Position numbers and translations under genes: made by a program
In this document: positions 10,939 to 23,970 of the stretch, in pieces
How positions within the stretch are numbered: position 1 is the stretch's first letter
How the letters are laid out: the number at the start of each line of letters is the position of its first letter
Assembly (NCBI GenBank): GCA_027574665.1
Contig: CM050658.1
Location: 22,394,317-22,458,316 of the forward strand
DNA from: Rhynochetos jubatus
Taxonomy: Eukaryota > Chordata > Aves > Eurypygiformes > Rhynochetidae
DNA: 64,000 nt
Reading direction: 5' to 3'
The notes under the pieces: model-generated
What the model was told of the DNA's origin: nothing
The model's database searches: none
What the model saw: the letters and a program-made list of their open reading frames with translations, nothing else

Positions 10939-13900
10939 GGGATGTTCCGTCGGTCTCAGAACAGGCCAACAGTTCAGGGCAGGTGCTGCGTTCTTCACAC
11001 AGCCGACAGAGATCACGACGGTGCCAGAGGCAGCTTTGCGGGATGAAGGATGTCCCTGTAATTAAAATGGTCACTACTTCATTACACAAAGCTTGATTTA
11101 TTTGAAACATTTGAATTTCGCGTTCAGATACTGTAATGTACTAGACACAAAGCTCGTGCAGGACAATAAAACCTAAGATGTTTAATATTGGCAGCAATTA
11201 AAGAACAGTGGGATGCAACATACAAATGTTGAGCAGAGATTTTAGTAACAAATTGACCATGAAAGTTAAGATAACCTATTTTAAAATAATCACTGAGGTC
11301 TTGTGCCAGTAGATGGAGTCATTACTGAGGGAGGTATATACGTATTGCTCAGTTCTGCTTATTTAGTCTTACTGGTGAACAGAAGTAACAGATAAATAGC
11401 TTACTGGATACGTGCTAGTGATAAACGTCTACATAAATGCTTTTAGCGGTTATGTATGTGAATGTATCCATTAAATGAGGATGATTAAATTAAAACACTA
11501 ATACACGCTTATCTTTCTTAGCTTGTTTTGAAATAATGTGCCAACCAACTCAACAAGTTTGCCTTTACAATGCCCTTTTTCAAGGGTTTTGATGACATCC
11601 AGACTGTAAGAGAGATTTTACTAAGGGGCATGTATTTTGTTACACTTTCGTTATTTCTGAATACACTGAAGGCTCATCACCAGCAGTGTACCTGGAAAAG
11701 TGTGTGATCCCTGCAGACAAGCCGAGCAAAGGTTGGTAAGAGAAAAAAATTGCTCACAGAAATACTCATTAGAAGAGCCCAAAGGAGAAAACCCCACAGG
11801 CAACCTGACAGGGTCAAGCTTGAGGACCAGGATGATTAGGATGACGTCAGTTGTCTGTAGGATATAGTGCTTTAGCCTTTGTGCTAATGATTTTATAATA
11901 GAGAAAGCAACAAAATGCTAGCTAAAACTGAAAAACGTAGCAAGTATTGCTAGTTAATAGATACTTTTCCCCATTTAGTTTAAACATAGTAACAATACTG
12001 TTCTCTTTTTGTCTTCATTCACACCAAAATGACGCTTTTTAAAAAATTTTTATTATCTTCTGCCAGAGGATCATCTCACAATCTGCCAGTTGCATTGGTG
12101 GAAGCAGACACTATCTTTGAGAATTCTGAAACTCCATGGTGACTACCCTCAAGAACAAAGAAAACATATAATTTTTAAGTAATCGTGAGCCCACCACTAT
12201 GGAGTAGCCTATATGTTCTTAGTAGATTTCTGTGAGAAATAGCTTTCTGTCCCACAGGCATTTTTGGGGAGACTTCAAAAAAATGTCCTCATTCCATTAG
12301 AGAGCAAAACCCAGCCTTTTCAAAATTAAAACAAGGAAAACAGTAAACCCGTTATTTTAGAACAGGCCATAGCTGCCACATACAGAAATAGAAATGGAGT
12401 GTCTAAGATCTCTCTGTTTTGTCTCAGTGCTGTAATTACTATCATATAAATCCTTTCCATTTTTCATTTTATCCTTTTTTTTTCATCTATTTTTACTCTC
12501 TGATTTTGTTTATCTAAGCTGAACCTAATAGAAATGTCTTTTTTCTTTTTTTTGGAGGCTTTTCCTTGGTCGCCTTTCGTTTCCCCACTGTGGTGGATGT
12601 TTCCCCTCTGCTTTTTTTTGTTATCGTTCTCTGTCTCCACTTGACTTTTTTATTTGATTTTTCTGACCTTTAAATCATAACCTGTGAAGCCAAGCTATTT
12701 GGCTTTACTCCATGTTTAACTTGCAAGGATTCTGTCCCTCTCCCCAGCAGTCATTGGCACGGTTTATTTTGAATAAGGACCATGTGCTAAATGTGCATTG
12801 AATTTTTTGAACAAGGATAAGCACCAAGTGAAATCACAGAGAACTCCAAATTGGAGCAGCTCAAATACTCTTGATTTGTCTATAGAAAAAAGCAGCAAGC
12901 TCCCTCCCCCACCACGACTCCAGACACTAGTTGGGGGGGTACTGGCTAGCTGCCAGTTGAGCAAGCTTGTCTTCAGCTGCTTATATATCATTCTCCAGTA
13001 TCTCTCAGCTCCTAGGAGAGGCTCAGGAAGCTTGTCAGTTCAGACCAGCCACCAATACCTCCGCTGTGTGCCTGTGTGCTTCTGCTGCGCCAGGAGAAGC
13101 AAGAGGAGCAGCACATGCAGCCGTTGACGGAGCGGTCCTATGCTCCGTTCATATACTGGGGTTCTGTTGTTAGGGGGCAAGCTCAAGTGTCTCGCTCAGC
13201 GCACTACCTCTTTTCCACGCCTCCTCCCCCTCCGCTGTCCTCTAACCCTGATGCAGTAGTACTGCGATACAATGTGGGTTATAAAACTGGACCTGAATTA
13301 GCTCCACTCTCTTTTCCGGACTTGATTTCAAAGCATAAACTTCAATTCTGAACGGATCCAGTAATGGTGGATCTTTGGGGCTCAAGATGGAACTCTGCAG
13401 ATCTTAATCTCTTCCTGTTCATGCAGGGATCACTTACCATCCCATATTTTAAAAAAAGTAGTGTCTGGGATTTTTTACTACTGGAGGAGCAGATACAGGA
13501 TAACATCAGCCAGGGTCAAAATCCCTGGGTTCAGGGGTCAAAACCATCCTTACACCGTCAACTGACAGCATAGGATGTTGACATTATCAAGCCCCAGGGG
13601 GTACCTTATCCTCTGTGTATGCAGAGGTATCTGTGTACACTGAGAAAGGTGTCAGGAAGTTTAACTTCCCAGTAACTGGACAGTCTTCTGGATATGTTGC
13701 ACCACTTTCACTTGCCTGTCCATCTGTCTGTCAGCTCTTTCTCTGGCACAAACATGCGTGCGCATTTCAGCCTCAGCTGCTTTAGCACACAGGGGGAGCT
13801 CTCTGCTATCACATAGCCCACATTCCTTGTCTATGGGGAGCAATCTTTTCAGAGGATAGAACAGCCCGAAAGCTGCTGTGCAACTGCATACTTTTAACGT

Positions 13901-16900
13901 TCCCTTCTCAAAACCCGATGTTGAAATCCGGCTGCCTTAAGCGAGAGCTGCAATCAAATGAGGCTGCATCCTCGTCCATTAGAGTCACTGATTGGCTGTG
14001 GAGGGGGACTGTCTAGCTTCAACAAGCAGTACTACTTAAATTCTTTTTCCCTAATAAGTTGACATCCTCCTTTCTTTCTAGAAACCTCATATTTTTGGGG
14101 GGTGGGATTATTTTTGTTCAGCGGAATAATAGAAAACAGGGCTGGAATGGACAACGCGAGGTCACCTGTTTCAGTATCTCGGAGAAAACTGGAGCTAACT
14201 TACCGTTTAACAGCAGTGAGTCCATACCAGGGTACTCATTTTTAGGGCTGTGTGTAAAAACATTAAAGAAGGAAATTATTCTCTAGGAAGTAACTAGTTA
14301 TCTAGCAGTGGACAACAGTATATAAAATCTAAGTTAGAATACTTCCTGATGTTTAAAAAAAGCCAAAAACCTTTTTCAGTGGATTTTGTAAATCCTATTT
14401 CAAGTAAAAATCACAGTGTCTAGCTCGTTTTCTGCTCTTAGCAGTCATTTCCTTAGATCTTAACGGGTTTTGCACAGGGAGTTTGGAAAGTTGGTTGAGC
14501 AGTAACAAAAGCTGCTCTAAAGTTTTGAATTCTTTATCACAACTTCAGCATGAAGAAACTCGAGGCTGGCATCAATTTTGCTAGAGGGTATCTTTTCCAT
14601 ACGGATTTCTTCAGTGGAGAAGGGCAAGACTGAACACTGGTTCTCCAAAAAAATGGGAAAAGGGGGATCCAACTCTCCTCCAGCTGCCCCCTTTGCACTA
14701 GACAAAGTGAAGGTGGCTTCTTTTTAAGGTGTGCCTTGCCACATCTCTCCCTTATAGCCGTAACGAGGGCTGTTTCACTGCCTTTCTCAGTCCATGGGGA
14801 ATATGTAATACAATAAATAGCCTTTGTGGCCCTGTACAGCGCCACTGGCAGATCAGTGAAGCAGATAGATCACCTGTGCCAGATGTCCCAGAAATAGGGT
14901 AAGGCCTGGACGGGCACCTGCTGCGTATCCATGCCATACCCACTACACATTAAATGTGTAGAGCAGTAAGCGACACGGTGCTGAGGAGTTTCTTATTTTT
15001 GGATACTCCGTATCAGAAAGCCACTTCAAGTTCTTACTGCTTTGCCAAACTATACAATATGTGTTTACTGCCAGCCCAGCTTTATTTAGTTTATACCCTT
15101 CACTTCGTGGTTCACCTTGTCCTTTAGTCTAGCTTGTTTCCTGCCTAGTTCTTTACCAGTACAATATATTTATAAAAAGCAACCGTACTGCATTCAAGCC
15201 TTCATTTTGCTAAATTAAGCCAGACTTGTTCTTCCAACTGCTGTAGGTACAGACACCTCCATCTGCCTGGGCAGTTTAATAGCACTTTTCTGCGCCTGAT
15301 CAGCTTACATTCATCGTTCTTGAGCAGGGGTGATGTAAATAATAAACAGCATCATGCCTAACACCTACGGGAAATACATCACTGAATGTGTGATTAGATT
15401 TTGGGGGTTTCACTACACAAATCTTTCCCAGTAAGTTGCAGCTCGTGAGCTCTGCCTTTCCGGCAGATGCATGCTACTAGTCCAAGAATAAATTACTTTG
15501 GACATCGCATTTTAGTTGTTGGGGGTTTGGTTTGGGTTGTTTTTTTTTTAACTCCACTCATCAATGTCATTTTTTCTGTAGGATGTTTTGGTCCTGTAGT
15601 CTCCAGCTCTGTGTAATCTACAGGTTTTGGTAGCACACACTTACTTTTTTGTGCAAACTTAATGAAAATTCTACTTGAGCTCCACACCCCACTTATATCC
15701 TTCCCATTAGTTTTTCTTCAATAACTGCGTATCTCCTCAGTAACCATTTCCTTACCCACAATGTAATCCCTGTAGTATTACTGCTTAACCTTCTCCAGTG
15801 TAACTTGTACATTTCCAAGTGTTAGAGATATCTGGTACGGAATTCTGTAGTTCATGAGTCAGCTGGTTTTGATTTCCGAGATGAATAATATCTGGTCTGA
15901 CCAATATGAGCCCCCAAAATCTTCAGTTTTTACCTTCATCTCATTTTTACCTTTTATCCCACCTGCCATCTTGCCCTTGCTCCTGTATTTATCATAATCT
16001 AGGACACTTCCAACATTCATTTGCTATTGACACCCTTCTTAAATTATCTAAATTACCTCTCTGCTTAGCAATCACATTTTTTTCTTACTTCTCCTGTTAC
16101 TGAATTGTGTTACAGTTTATTCTTGTTTCCTTTGTGAGATCTAACTCAGCTCGTGTTCTGGCAGTTCTCAATTGATCCCTCTACTTCTTGACCTGAAAAA
16201 CATGGCTTTCCCCTCAAATATTGAAATACCTATGAAAAGCTTCTATCGTTGCATTACAAAGAAAACCAAACGAAACCCAAGAACAACTATACGTGCTCCA
16301 ACTATAGTTCACAAAATCTTCAAACTCAGCCAAGTCAAAATCAATTTTTGCTGGGACTCAGTTTAGCATCTCTTTTGCCCAAGGGCTATTTCCCTGCCAA
16401 GTTGCTGCTTTTGCTCCCACCCATTTCAACATTCTTCAGACTATTCAAGACTCAAGTATACGTGAATCCAATCTGCGTTTATATAAATACACAAGGTAGG
16501 AAAAGAAGTAATACCTCTGATCGAATTCTAATACAACTTGCTCTGAAAAAACAACAGTTCTTTCCTCCAGTTCTACCCCTAAAATTTCAGGTAAGTGCAG
16601 AAAGGCAGGAAGTGCTGCAGAGACATCTAGAGACATCAATCTTCGAGACAAGTAGTGGGTTTTCTGCTCCGGCTATAATTAACTTAGCCAATATTCTTAA
16701 AGACCATTGTGCAACCAAAGCATCAGTTGTTATACCCAGAGTTGAGAAATCACTAGAGTGTACTTGCAGCATTCACGTGGCTTCGAAGTTTCCACAAGTG
16801 CAGTTGCATTTTTTTTTACAATAGTTGTATAAACAGTAACTTCCCTTTGAACAGGAGAGATTCTGTAAGCAGCTCTACATAATGTTACTATCAACATCAG

Positions 16901-19900
16901 CAATTCCTTCTTTTTGGGGAATTTGGATGTGATACGAATGTTGTGTTCGGTAAAATGAAAACCGAAAGGGCTCCTTACGACAGCAGTTACCACACCTCAC
17001 TTAGGTAATCCTGAAGCATACTAAACACTGTAGTTTCTAGCTTCTGTACTACTAGTTTTGCCCTTTAGCCCTAAGCGTCCAAATAAGAATCTGTTCAGGG
17101 TCATTTTCCATGGTGTATCCTGCATTCTAATCCTTGATTCCTGCAAGGTTTGAACTAAGCAGTCGGCAAGTTTGTAGATCAGAAGTGCAGTGCAGGAAAA
17201 CATGTTTGTACTAAAAGAAAGTGGTAGGGGAGTGAGCTTCTAGGCTGGGCAACAAAGGAAAAGAAGAAAAAAAAAAACCCAACAAGAGGGGTGAATACAT
17301 CTGCAGGACAGGTCTAGTCCAGCATCTCTGTTCAGAGAGATTGTGTTGCCTATAAGGAGTTAGCAGCTCTTACAATTACATTGGCACACCACCTTGGAGA
17401 GGTGAGAAGTAACAGTCTGCAGTTGATTTGCCAACCACTGGTGTTTTAGAAGAAGCCTGGATTTTATTAAAGGCCTTGGCTCAGGACAGCAAACAAGTCT
17501 GGTTCAAAGCCCGTCTTTAATATCAGGTATCAAGGTTTCTGACTGTCTGAAAGAAAGACTCTTGAAAAGGACTGGGTTCCTACAGACCATTGAAAAACCA
17601 TGAGTAAGATTTCTCAATTAGGAATGTAATGCTAATTAGCCTTTTTGGGTCAGCTTGGGTGGGTTAGCTAATTAGCAAAAGTAATATACCCATGTGATTG
17701 GCCTGGAGTGTGGGTGAGGTTCCTGGAAGCACCAGGTGATATCTGGTGAAAAAAAGGATGTGTGGGTGGTAAAATCAGGACAGCTGCAGTCACTGACTGG
17801 AGAGGGGGATGTACATCTTCAACAGAAAACGCACAAAGGCTCTAAACTTTCAGAACAGTTGAGGTAAGGATTAGCAAGCTTCTATAAAGTTTCTTGAAAG
17901 CTTAATTTAGGATAAAATAATTTCTTTGTAAGATGGAGAGATAGGCAGATTGCATAAGTGCTGATGTTGTCATGTCAAGTCAGTGAGGTGGTGTGTGCGA
18001 TAAAACCCAAGACCATTCCAGTGCGAGAACAAATGGCAAGTTTGCTTCCCCCCCAAGGCACGGAGGAAACAGAGGCCCTACAGATGTTGTTTTACCATTA
18101 AAGGGGATGTGAATTTAAACTGCTAGCCTGCGTTTTCAGTTTCTAAATAAAAGATGAGTTTTACCTACATAATCGTTTACTTTTGTTTCCGTAGAAAAAC
18201 AGCAACACTCACGGCCTCCCTAGCGATCCTGTCCTGCTGCAGTGAACCGTATAGATTGGTTTATGGCCCTTTGTAAGACCAGGAAGCCTGTGGCGTGGCA
18301 GCCGTAGGAAAGTTCTGTGTGAAATATTAAGGACACTTTCTAACAGAAGTCGTATGATCTCTGTGGTTCTCCAGAAAGAAACCTCTGGGAGGTCCTTGAG
18401 CCCAACTACTTACATTTTCCCTGTAAGGGCACACTCCATGTGCCACACTGCACCTCCCAAGGAAACAGCTCTGTAGCAGTGAGCACCCAGGTGCCCTTAG
18501 GGCATGCAGGGGAAGGTGCCAGGTGCATCAGAACAATGCTGCTAGAATATGAAAGGAGTTACCTCCTCCAGGCCAACTTTTCAAGGTTTCCACTCCAGGC
18601 TAATTTTCCCAGAACCCAAGGAGTTTCTGATGTAAACGCACGTTGTTTCAGTGAGCTCCCGACGCATAATACAGTGGATACCACAAATATTTCCCTGAAA
18701 CATGCATAGGATAGAATGTCAGCTTTTACATGTGGTTCAGAAAATTAGAGGAAGGAGAGAAACAAAACAGAGAAGAGTTAACCCACACAAAAGCACGCTA
18801 AAATTTTCTGGTGGCTGTGTCTTTCCTTATGAAATTCTTTTCTACATATCCTCACCCGTACCATGATGCTTACCAAGAATGAAGGGTCAGGTAACAGCAA
18901 GGATCGGATTTTGCCTCATTTGTTTTGTATGTATCATTTGGTCTCCTGAAGGTTGGTAACTGAGTAATTATAGTGTTGGACCTGTCCTACGTCCTTTCAT
19001 TTATGTAGCTAAAGCAGAGAGCCATGTGCAACAGCTGCATATGATAGTGTTGTTGTCTCGTAACATCTAAAAAGCGTAACTTCCAGATTGCTGCGAAGCA
19101 GTTCACATCACCGACTGAGATTTATTTCTGTAGTTCTAAGATCAAATACAAATGTCAGAAAAAAACAGTAAACTTTGCAAGAAACATGTTTAATTAATTT
19201 TAATACATTTACTATTTAATACATTCTGGGGTTTTTCCCTCTTGACAGATGGCAATTTACTTTCTGGATCCTTAAAGAAAAACCCAAGCTATTATGTCAA
19301 ATGATTTAACATATTTCACTTTTCAAAATATTAGAGATGGGCCTAAGACAAAGTTTGGATTCAAATACTAATGTTCCCAGAGGGTGTTGTGCTCCAAGGT
19401 TTTGGTTCAGGCCCATCTTTTCCTCTCGACAAGTATACATTTGAAAAGGATACTGCCAAATAAATCTCCTGTTTTGAAAAGTTAAGTATTACATGTGTTT
19501 CTAATAACATGTCAGATGGAGTAGTATGAAGTAATTTCAATTATTTTTATTATTTGTCTGTGGTTTTTGCTTCCTTCTTTCGTTTTGCTTAGCAAAACAG
19601 CTAACCTAGAGTAGTCCATCTCCCTTCCCATTTTCCCATTTACAGTCAGCGAATCAAAGTGAAACTACCACTAGCAAAAAATCCTGCTGTGCTAGTGCTT
19701 CCAGATGCAAGTGAAAGTAATTGAACAGAAATTATTTCTGAAATTACGCGAAGGTATCTGTTGAAGGCCATTTTCTGTTCAGTTTATCCTAAAACAAAAA
19801 AGCAGAAGCAACGAGATACAGAAAAGTTGTTCAAGGTGCTAAGAACTGAAGGAGAAAGAGCATACAGAAACAGAGGTGAGATTGAGAAGGCACTCCTCAG

Positions 19901-20148
19901 ATCATGATCACGTGCTGCAAAGGGAAAACAAATTTTTTTAAGAACTCGGCTTTGGATTAGTCCAGGATCCATATATCATGTCAGACAGCAGCCGAAATAG
20001 AAAATGTTATCTGGAATACATTAAAAGTATATGTTCAGCCCCAATAAATAAAGAGATTTTTAATGTAAATAAAGACAAATCAGTGGAAAATTGGAACTAA
20101 GCTACTCTAATTTTTTTTTTCTCTTCTGTTTTCAAATGTGTTTTCCAG

Positions 20149-20209
20149 AGTGGATCACTAAAGGAGCCAGAGCCAAACAAAATCCCACCTCAGCGACCAC
20201 CACCTCAAG
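20149..20209 (+). CDS. SYN2: SYN2 exon shared by IIa and IIb isoforms
   Basis: A 61-nt exon after the acceptor TTTTCCAG. It continues in phase 0 from the previous exon and encodes SGSLKEPEPNKIPPQRPPPQ plus the first base of a glycine codon. Mammalian synapsin II has SGTLKDPDSSKTPPQRPPPQ at the same place, so identity and phase agree. The donor CAAG|GTTGTT (GT at 20210-20211) is weak by consensus. The exon lies in the proline-rich SH3-binding part of the protein. Its neighbours are 16.7 kb upstream and 3.8 kb downstream. If the donor is skipped, the exon extends to 20277 and gives isoform IIb (separate entry). Confidence 0.95.
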
Positions 20210-20277
20210 GTTGTTTACAGTACATTCTCGACTGTAATGGCGTTGCAGTAGGACCAAAACAAGTCCAGGCTACTTAG
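20149..20277 (+). CDS. SYN2: SYN2 terminal exon of isoform IIb (read-through form)
   Basis: When the donor at 20210 is not used, the frame continues through GCLQYILDCNGVAVGPKQ to TAG at 20275-20277, adding 21 residues after the last shared glycine. This matches the synapsin IIb tail of mammals (GCLQYILDCNGIAVGPKQVQ...), the short isoform that lacks the E domain. The match is close, with mostly conservative changes, so this tail is under selection and is a real alternative end. IIb is a vesicle-associated synapsin with a distinct C-terminal H region. The last residue here is T. The IIb message would end at the polyadenylation signal at 22524. Confidence 0.94.
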   Translation, partial: SGSLKEPEPNKIPPQRPPPQGCLQYILDCNGVAVGPKQVQAT

Positions 20278-22550
20278 ATTATTGAGACTAAAAGCAAGGG
20301 TTAAAGCAAAAATTAAAAAAAAATTAAAAAAAGGGAAGAAACAAATACACAATCTTAAAAGCAAACATGCCAGTTTTGTTCAATTTTTGCATTGTTTCAG
20401 TGCTGACCTGGACTGTGTTTTTTCTATGCAGTGTCAACTATACCGTCTGGTTGTTTACTTGTTCATGTCTGTGCGTGTAATGCTTACCTACCTTTCTCTG
20501 TAAAATTTGTGATTTCAGGGCTGTTGTCAACAGTGTACAAAGAATGTGCCTCTTTAGAGCCCAGTGCAACTGTACATTATGGATGGTTAGACAGTATTTT
20601 TTCAGTATTATATATCGTTAAGTAAAATACCACCAAGGTTCAAATCGAAATACTTTTGCTTACTCTGTGAGTGTGTGCACACTGTACTCATAGCCTTTAT
20701 TTTTCTGTGCGTGTGCATGACGAATAGGTAGGTGATCCAGATATATTTTTAAAAGTCTAGATTAGGATTTGCTAGTGAGGCTTTTTATTTATAATTTTAT
20801 AAAGTTTGTTAATATTTGAGTTTTACTTATACGCAAGTGGAAGTCTAAGATTTCAGTGACTCCATACGATACAGTTCTTCCCAAGGAATATTTAAAATAT
20901 CTTCTATTTTACATACTGGTATTCATATTTTTAGTAATTCTGCATTAAATTATTAGCTACAAAGCTATGTAAATGGGCCACCTATGTGCAATATCTCAGT
21001 GAAAGTGTGAGTATTTAATGTATCCTATTTCAATTAAGTAGTACCTTTTGTTGTCATTCTGAATTAGTAAGCTATGGAGATTTTTAATGAAAACAATGCA
21101 AACACTTTCAAAAATCTTATACTTGCATAAGAGTTAAATCCCAAGTTATTTGGTGAGAAGTACACCAAAGGACTGTTAAACTTCCTGTAAAAGCTCATTT
21201 TTTTTTTCAAATACTGAGATGTTAGGAGAAGGTAGACCAAGGCACTTTTAACCAGCTAGGGATCTTGCCCTTTGATTAGAACGCAAGACAAAAATGTCAG
21301 TGGTTTTCTTTACCAACTCAGGTCTACTATTTTAAACCTAGAATTACCCAGATAGCTGTAAGGAAAATTCAGTCCCAGTGTTATCCACATAAATAGGGCT
21401 TATAGTAATTGCTTGACATCAAACATGCAAAAAGACTTGAGATGCCTGCAACTGCTAGATTTTCGGTAGGTAAATTGTTTGTGATTTTTGCCAATCACGC
21501 TGTAACAATCTATAGATTTTGCCAAACTATAATGTAACGTAGCGAGAAATACACAGGCAGGCGGTTAATCCAATTGTGAGAAATCTAGCCTAGAATCACA
21601 AGCTACACACTGCTAGCATACCATACAGCTTAGTTGCAAGTGAGCCACAAAGCTATAATTTTCATCTTGAATATGTACAAAGATGAGTAGTGGCCATTAG
21701 TTTAGTGCAAACAATTTTGTTTAAAGGGAAAACAGCCTTATGTTCTACTTCTGTTTTCCCTACAAACACTGGAAAAAATTATCAGTGAGAATCATCATTC
21801 TTAGTGTTTCTTTTATTTGTACAAGCTGGCTGGTAAGATGAGATTTAAGGTATGCATTATTAGCTATGTAAATGTTTGTGGTAAGTGCTACTGTTTACTA
21901 CCTATCAGTAAATTACATGGATATTTTGCTTCAGTGATCGGCATTTGTCTGGGTCAGTGATCATTCCAATGATGGCATTGGCTGTTTTGTTCTATATTAA
22001 GAAAATTCCACTTAGAATCAGGTTCACAAATCCTTACCTCCAGACACCATAAAAGTGAATCAACCATACTGCCCTGGGGTGAAGAAATGAATCTGATGAT
22101 TGATTTCATTTAAAGCAGTTGGTATTTTTCTTTGCATGTAGTAGTACAAGTATTCACAAGTGCTTTTCACACGACATTTGTGAGTTGTGTGTGCAAAGAA
22201 GAGATGGGTGTTTCAGATAGGATTTCAGCTTGTTGACTGTAAAGGATTTACAAGGGCACACACTATTACTACATACCACAGACAAGAAGCAAGCCAAAAT
22301 GTCTCTCTGCATGTAAGCATGCTTAGGTGCACTATTGTGGGTAACAGGGAACAGATGTTCTACAGTGTAGGCTTAATGTTCAGTTTTGTTGAGTTATTTT
22401 TGGTAAAAGTTTCTTTCATGATTGTTGCCTTTTGTACAACCCAGCTGCAAGAAAGTGAGCAAATGCTGGAAGTGTGACAGCAGTATATCTTTTATGTGAA
22501 ATATCTTGTACAGCTTAATGTGCAATAAAAGAAAGTTATATCTGTCTTCA
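20278..22550 (+). other. SYN2: SYN2 IIb 3' UTR (intron for IIa)
   Basis: About 2.27 kb from the IIb stop to just after the first canonical AATAAA. It is AU-rich with A-runs soon after the stop (about 20310-20345). For IIa transcripts the same DNA is the first part of the intron 20210-23970. The open frames inside it (for example 22187-22477) are short and unlike any family I know. The 3' boundary is inferred from the polyadenylation signal and not observed. Confidence 0.7.
22524..22529 (+). terminator. SYN2: Polyadenylation signal for SYN2 IIb
   Basis: AATAAA in the context GTGCAATAAAAGAAAG, followed within 10-30 bases by T/GT-rich sequence (TATATCTGTCTTCAGTGT). It is a good candidate for the end of the IIb transcript, about 2.25 kb past its stop codon. 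Confidence 0.72.
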
Positions 22551-23970
22551 GTGTAAAGTTTCTGGCATTCAAGCCTGTATGTACAAGTGGGGGAAAGAAA
22601 CCTTTCTGTTTTTCAATATTGAGTGAAAGCAGACTAATAAGAAACGATTCTTATTAAGATGTTGCAAGACCATGTTATCACCTTCAAATATTTCCTACAA
22701 AAGTGGTTCAAATTAATAAACAATGAAGGCACATTCCTTAACATACAGTACGTGCTATTTATCTTTCTACACTGCAACACACTGCTACAACGCTATTAAA
22801 ACTTACTGAAGCATTAGTACGTGCTGTTCTCAGACACACACACTGGAATCTCACATAGTAAGTGGAAAGCTAACTATAATAGCCATTTTAAAAAAAAAAA
22901 AATGTGTATTGCAACAGCACTTTCAGATATAAAGGTTTTCTTTGAGACCTGAATAGGTTAAGTCATTTACTTGCGCTAAGAATCAGTGTAAGACTGAGAG
23001 TTCCCAAAGGTTCGGAACATCTAGATCAGCTGTCTTCTGTACTGTTTACTGCTCAGCAAAGCTCTTACCCTGTATGAAACATTATGCAAACGAATTGCTC
23101 AGGATCTCCTTTCTTCCCTTTAACTCAGATGTCCTGTGTGCTTTGTCACATGCAATTAGAACAGCTATCAGCCCAGAAAACCACATTCAGACATATGATA
23201 TGAGATAAAAGCAGCGTGCCCACTGATATCTGACACAGCACTATTTCAGTCAGGAAGCAGAAAAAACAACCCTGTATGATGATGTAGCATCTTTCAGCCC
23301 CGGATTTCACAATTTAGGTCTCTACTAAAATGTAGTTTCGTACATGATACAGTATTTTCCAGCATACTTCCCTCTCAGTGCAAAGATCTCCTTGCTAAAA
23401 AATTAATAATGGCTTTCTTGCATTTTTTGTAATGTTCTTGACATATTTCACTAAGAGGTTAAATAACTTATCAAAAGACTTTAAATCAGGCAGAAAATTT
23501 CAGTGTAATGTTGTTTTATAAGAGTGAATTTAAGAGGAATATTATAGAAATTATTCAAAAACTTTGGAGGAACAAAACTGCAATAACTACACAGAAAACA
23601 GTAGCTGTATTGCTGAAATAGATATTACTGGTATATTCCATTATCTCGCAGCCCCTCCTTGAGCTGGGCCAAAATTATACGGGGTGTAACTCCATTGCTT
23701 TGATTTGAAGTCAGTACCGCTGCTGCTGGGGTAAATTTCGTACTTCTTAGCAATTTTAAGGATGAATCGTAGGGGCTCCAAGCAAGTTACTAATGTACCA
23801 ACTGTGATTAGTAGTATTGCCTACATGAAACTGCAGTCCATATGAATAGAATTTTGCCTCAAAAGTAGAATTAATCACATGCCAGGATTATTTTAAAGTG
23901 TTGGATATGAAATCTAATAGGAATTTTTTGATACTATAACATTATGAAGTTTTTCTTGTACTGAACCTAG
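22551..23970 (+). other. SYN2: SYN2 intron (remainder, IIa splicing)
   Basis: Non-coding, AT-rich sequence ending at the acceptor CTGAACCTAG (23961-23970). This acceptor has only a moderate pyrimidine tract, preceded by TTTTTCTTGT, which fits a regulated IIa-specific exon. I see no gene or repeat other than short A-runs. Confidence 0.7.

Larger units (their letters stand above)
3452..20148 (+). other. SYN2: Large SYN2 intron (16.7 kb)
   Basis: This intron has GT at 3452-3453 and TTTTCCAG ending at 20148, and joins two phase-0 exon ends. It contains a CR1 LINE, a CR1 tail fragment and a GC-box CpG island, each listed separately. The open frames in it, including a 191-codon one at 16249-16824, show no family motif and lack ATG starts or splice context, so I treat them as chance. 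Between about 6.6 and 10.1 kb, and between about 11 and 20.1 kb, I see no gene. TIMP4, which is nested in an earlier SYN2 intron in mammals, was not found here. Confidence 0.85.

Noticed and set aside
16249..16824. Longest open frame in the large SYN2 intron (191 codons, + strand)
   Set aside because: It begins at TTG, not ATG, has no domain or conserved motif, and its composition follows local base content. A frame of this length is near chance expectation for 64 kb of AT-rich DNA read in six frames.
3452..20148. TIMP4 nested on the opposite strand, as in mammalian SYN2
   Set aside because: No minus-strand frame shows the cysteine-rich TIMP pattern. In mammals it lies in an earlier intron, outside this window.
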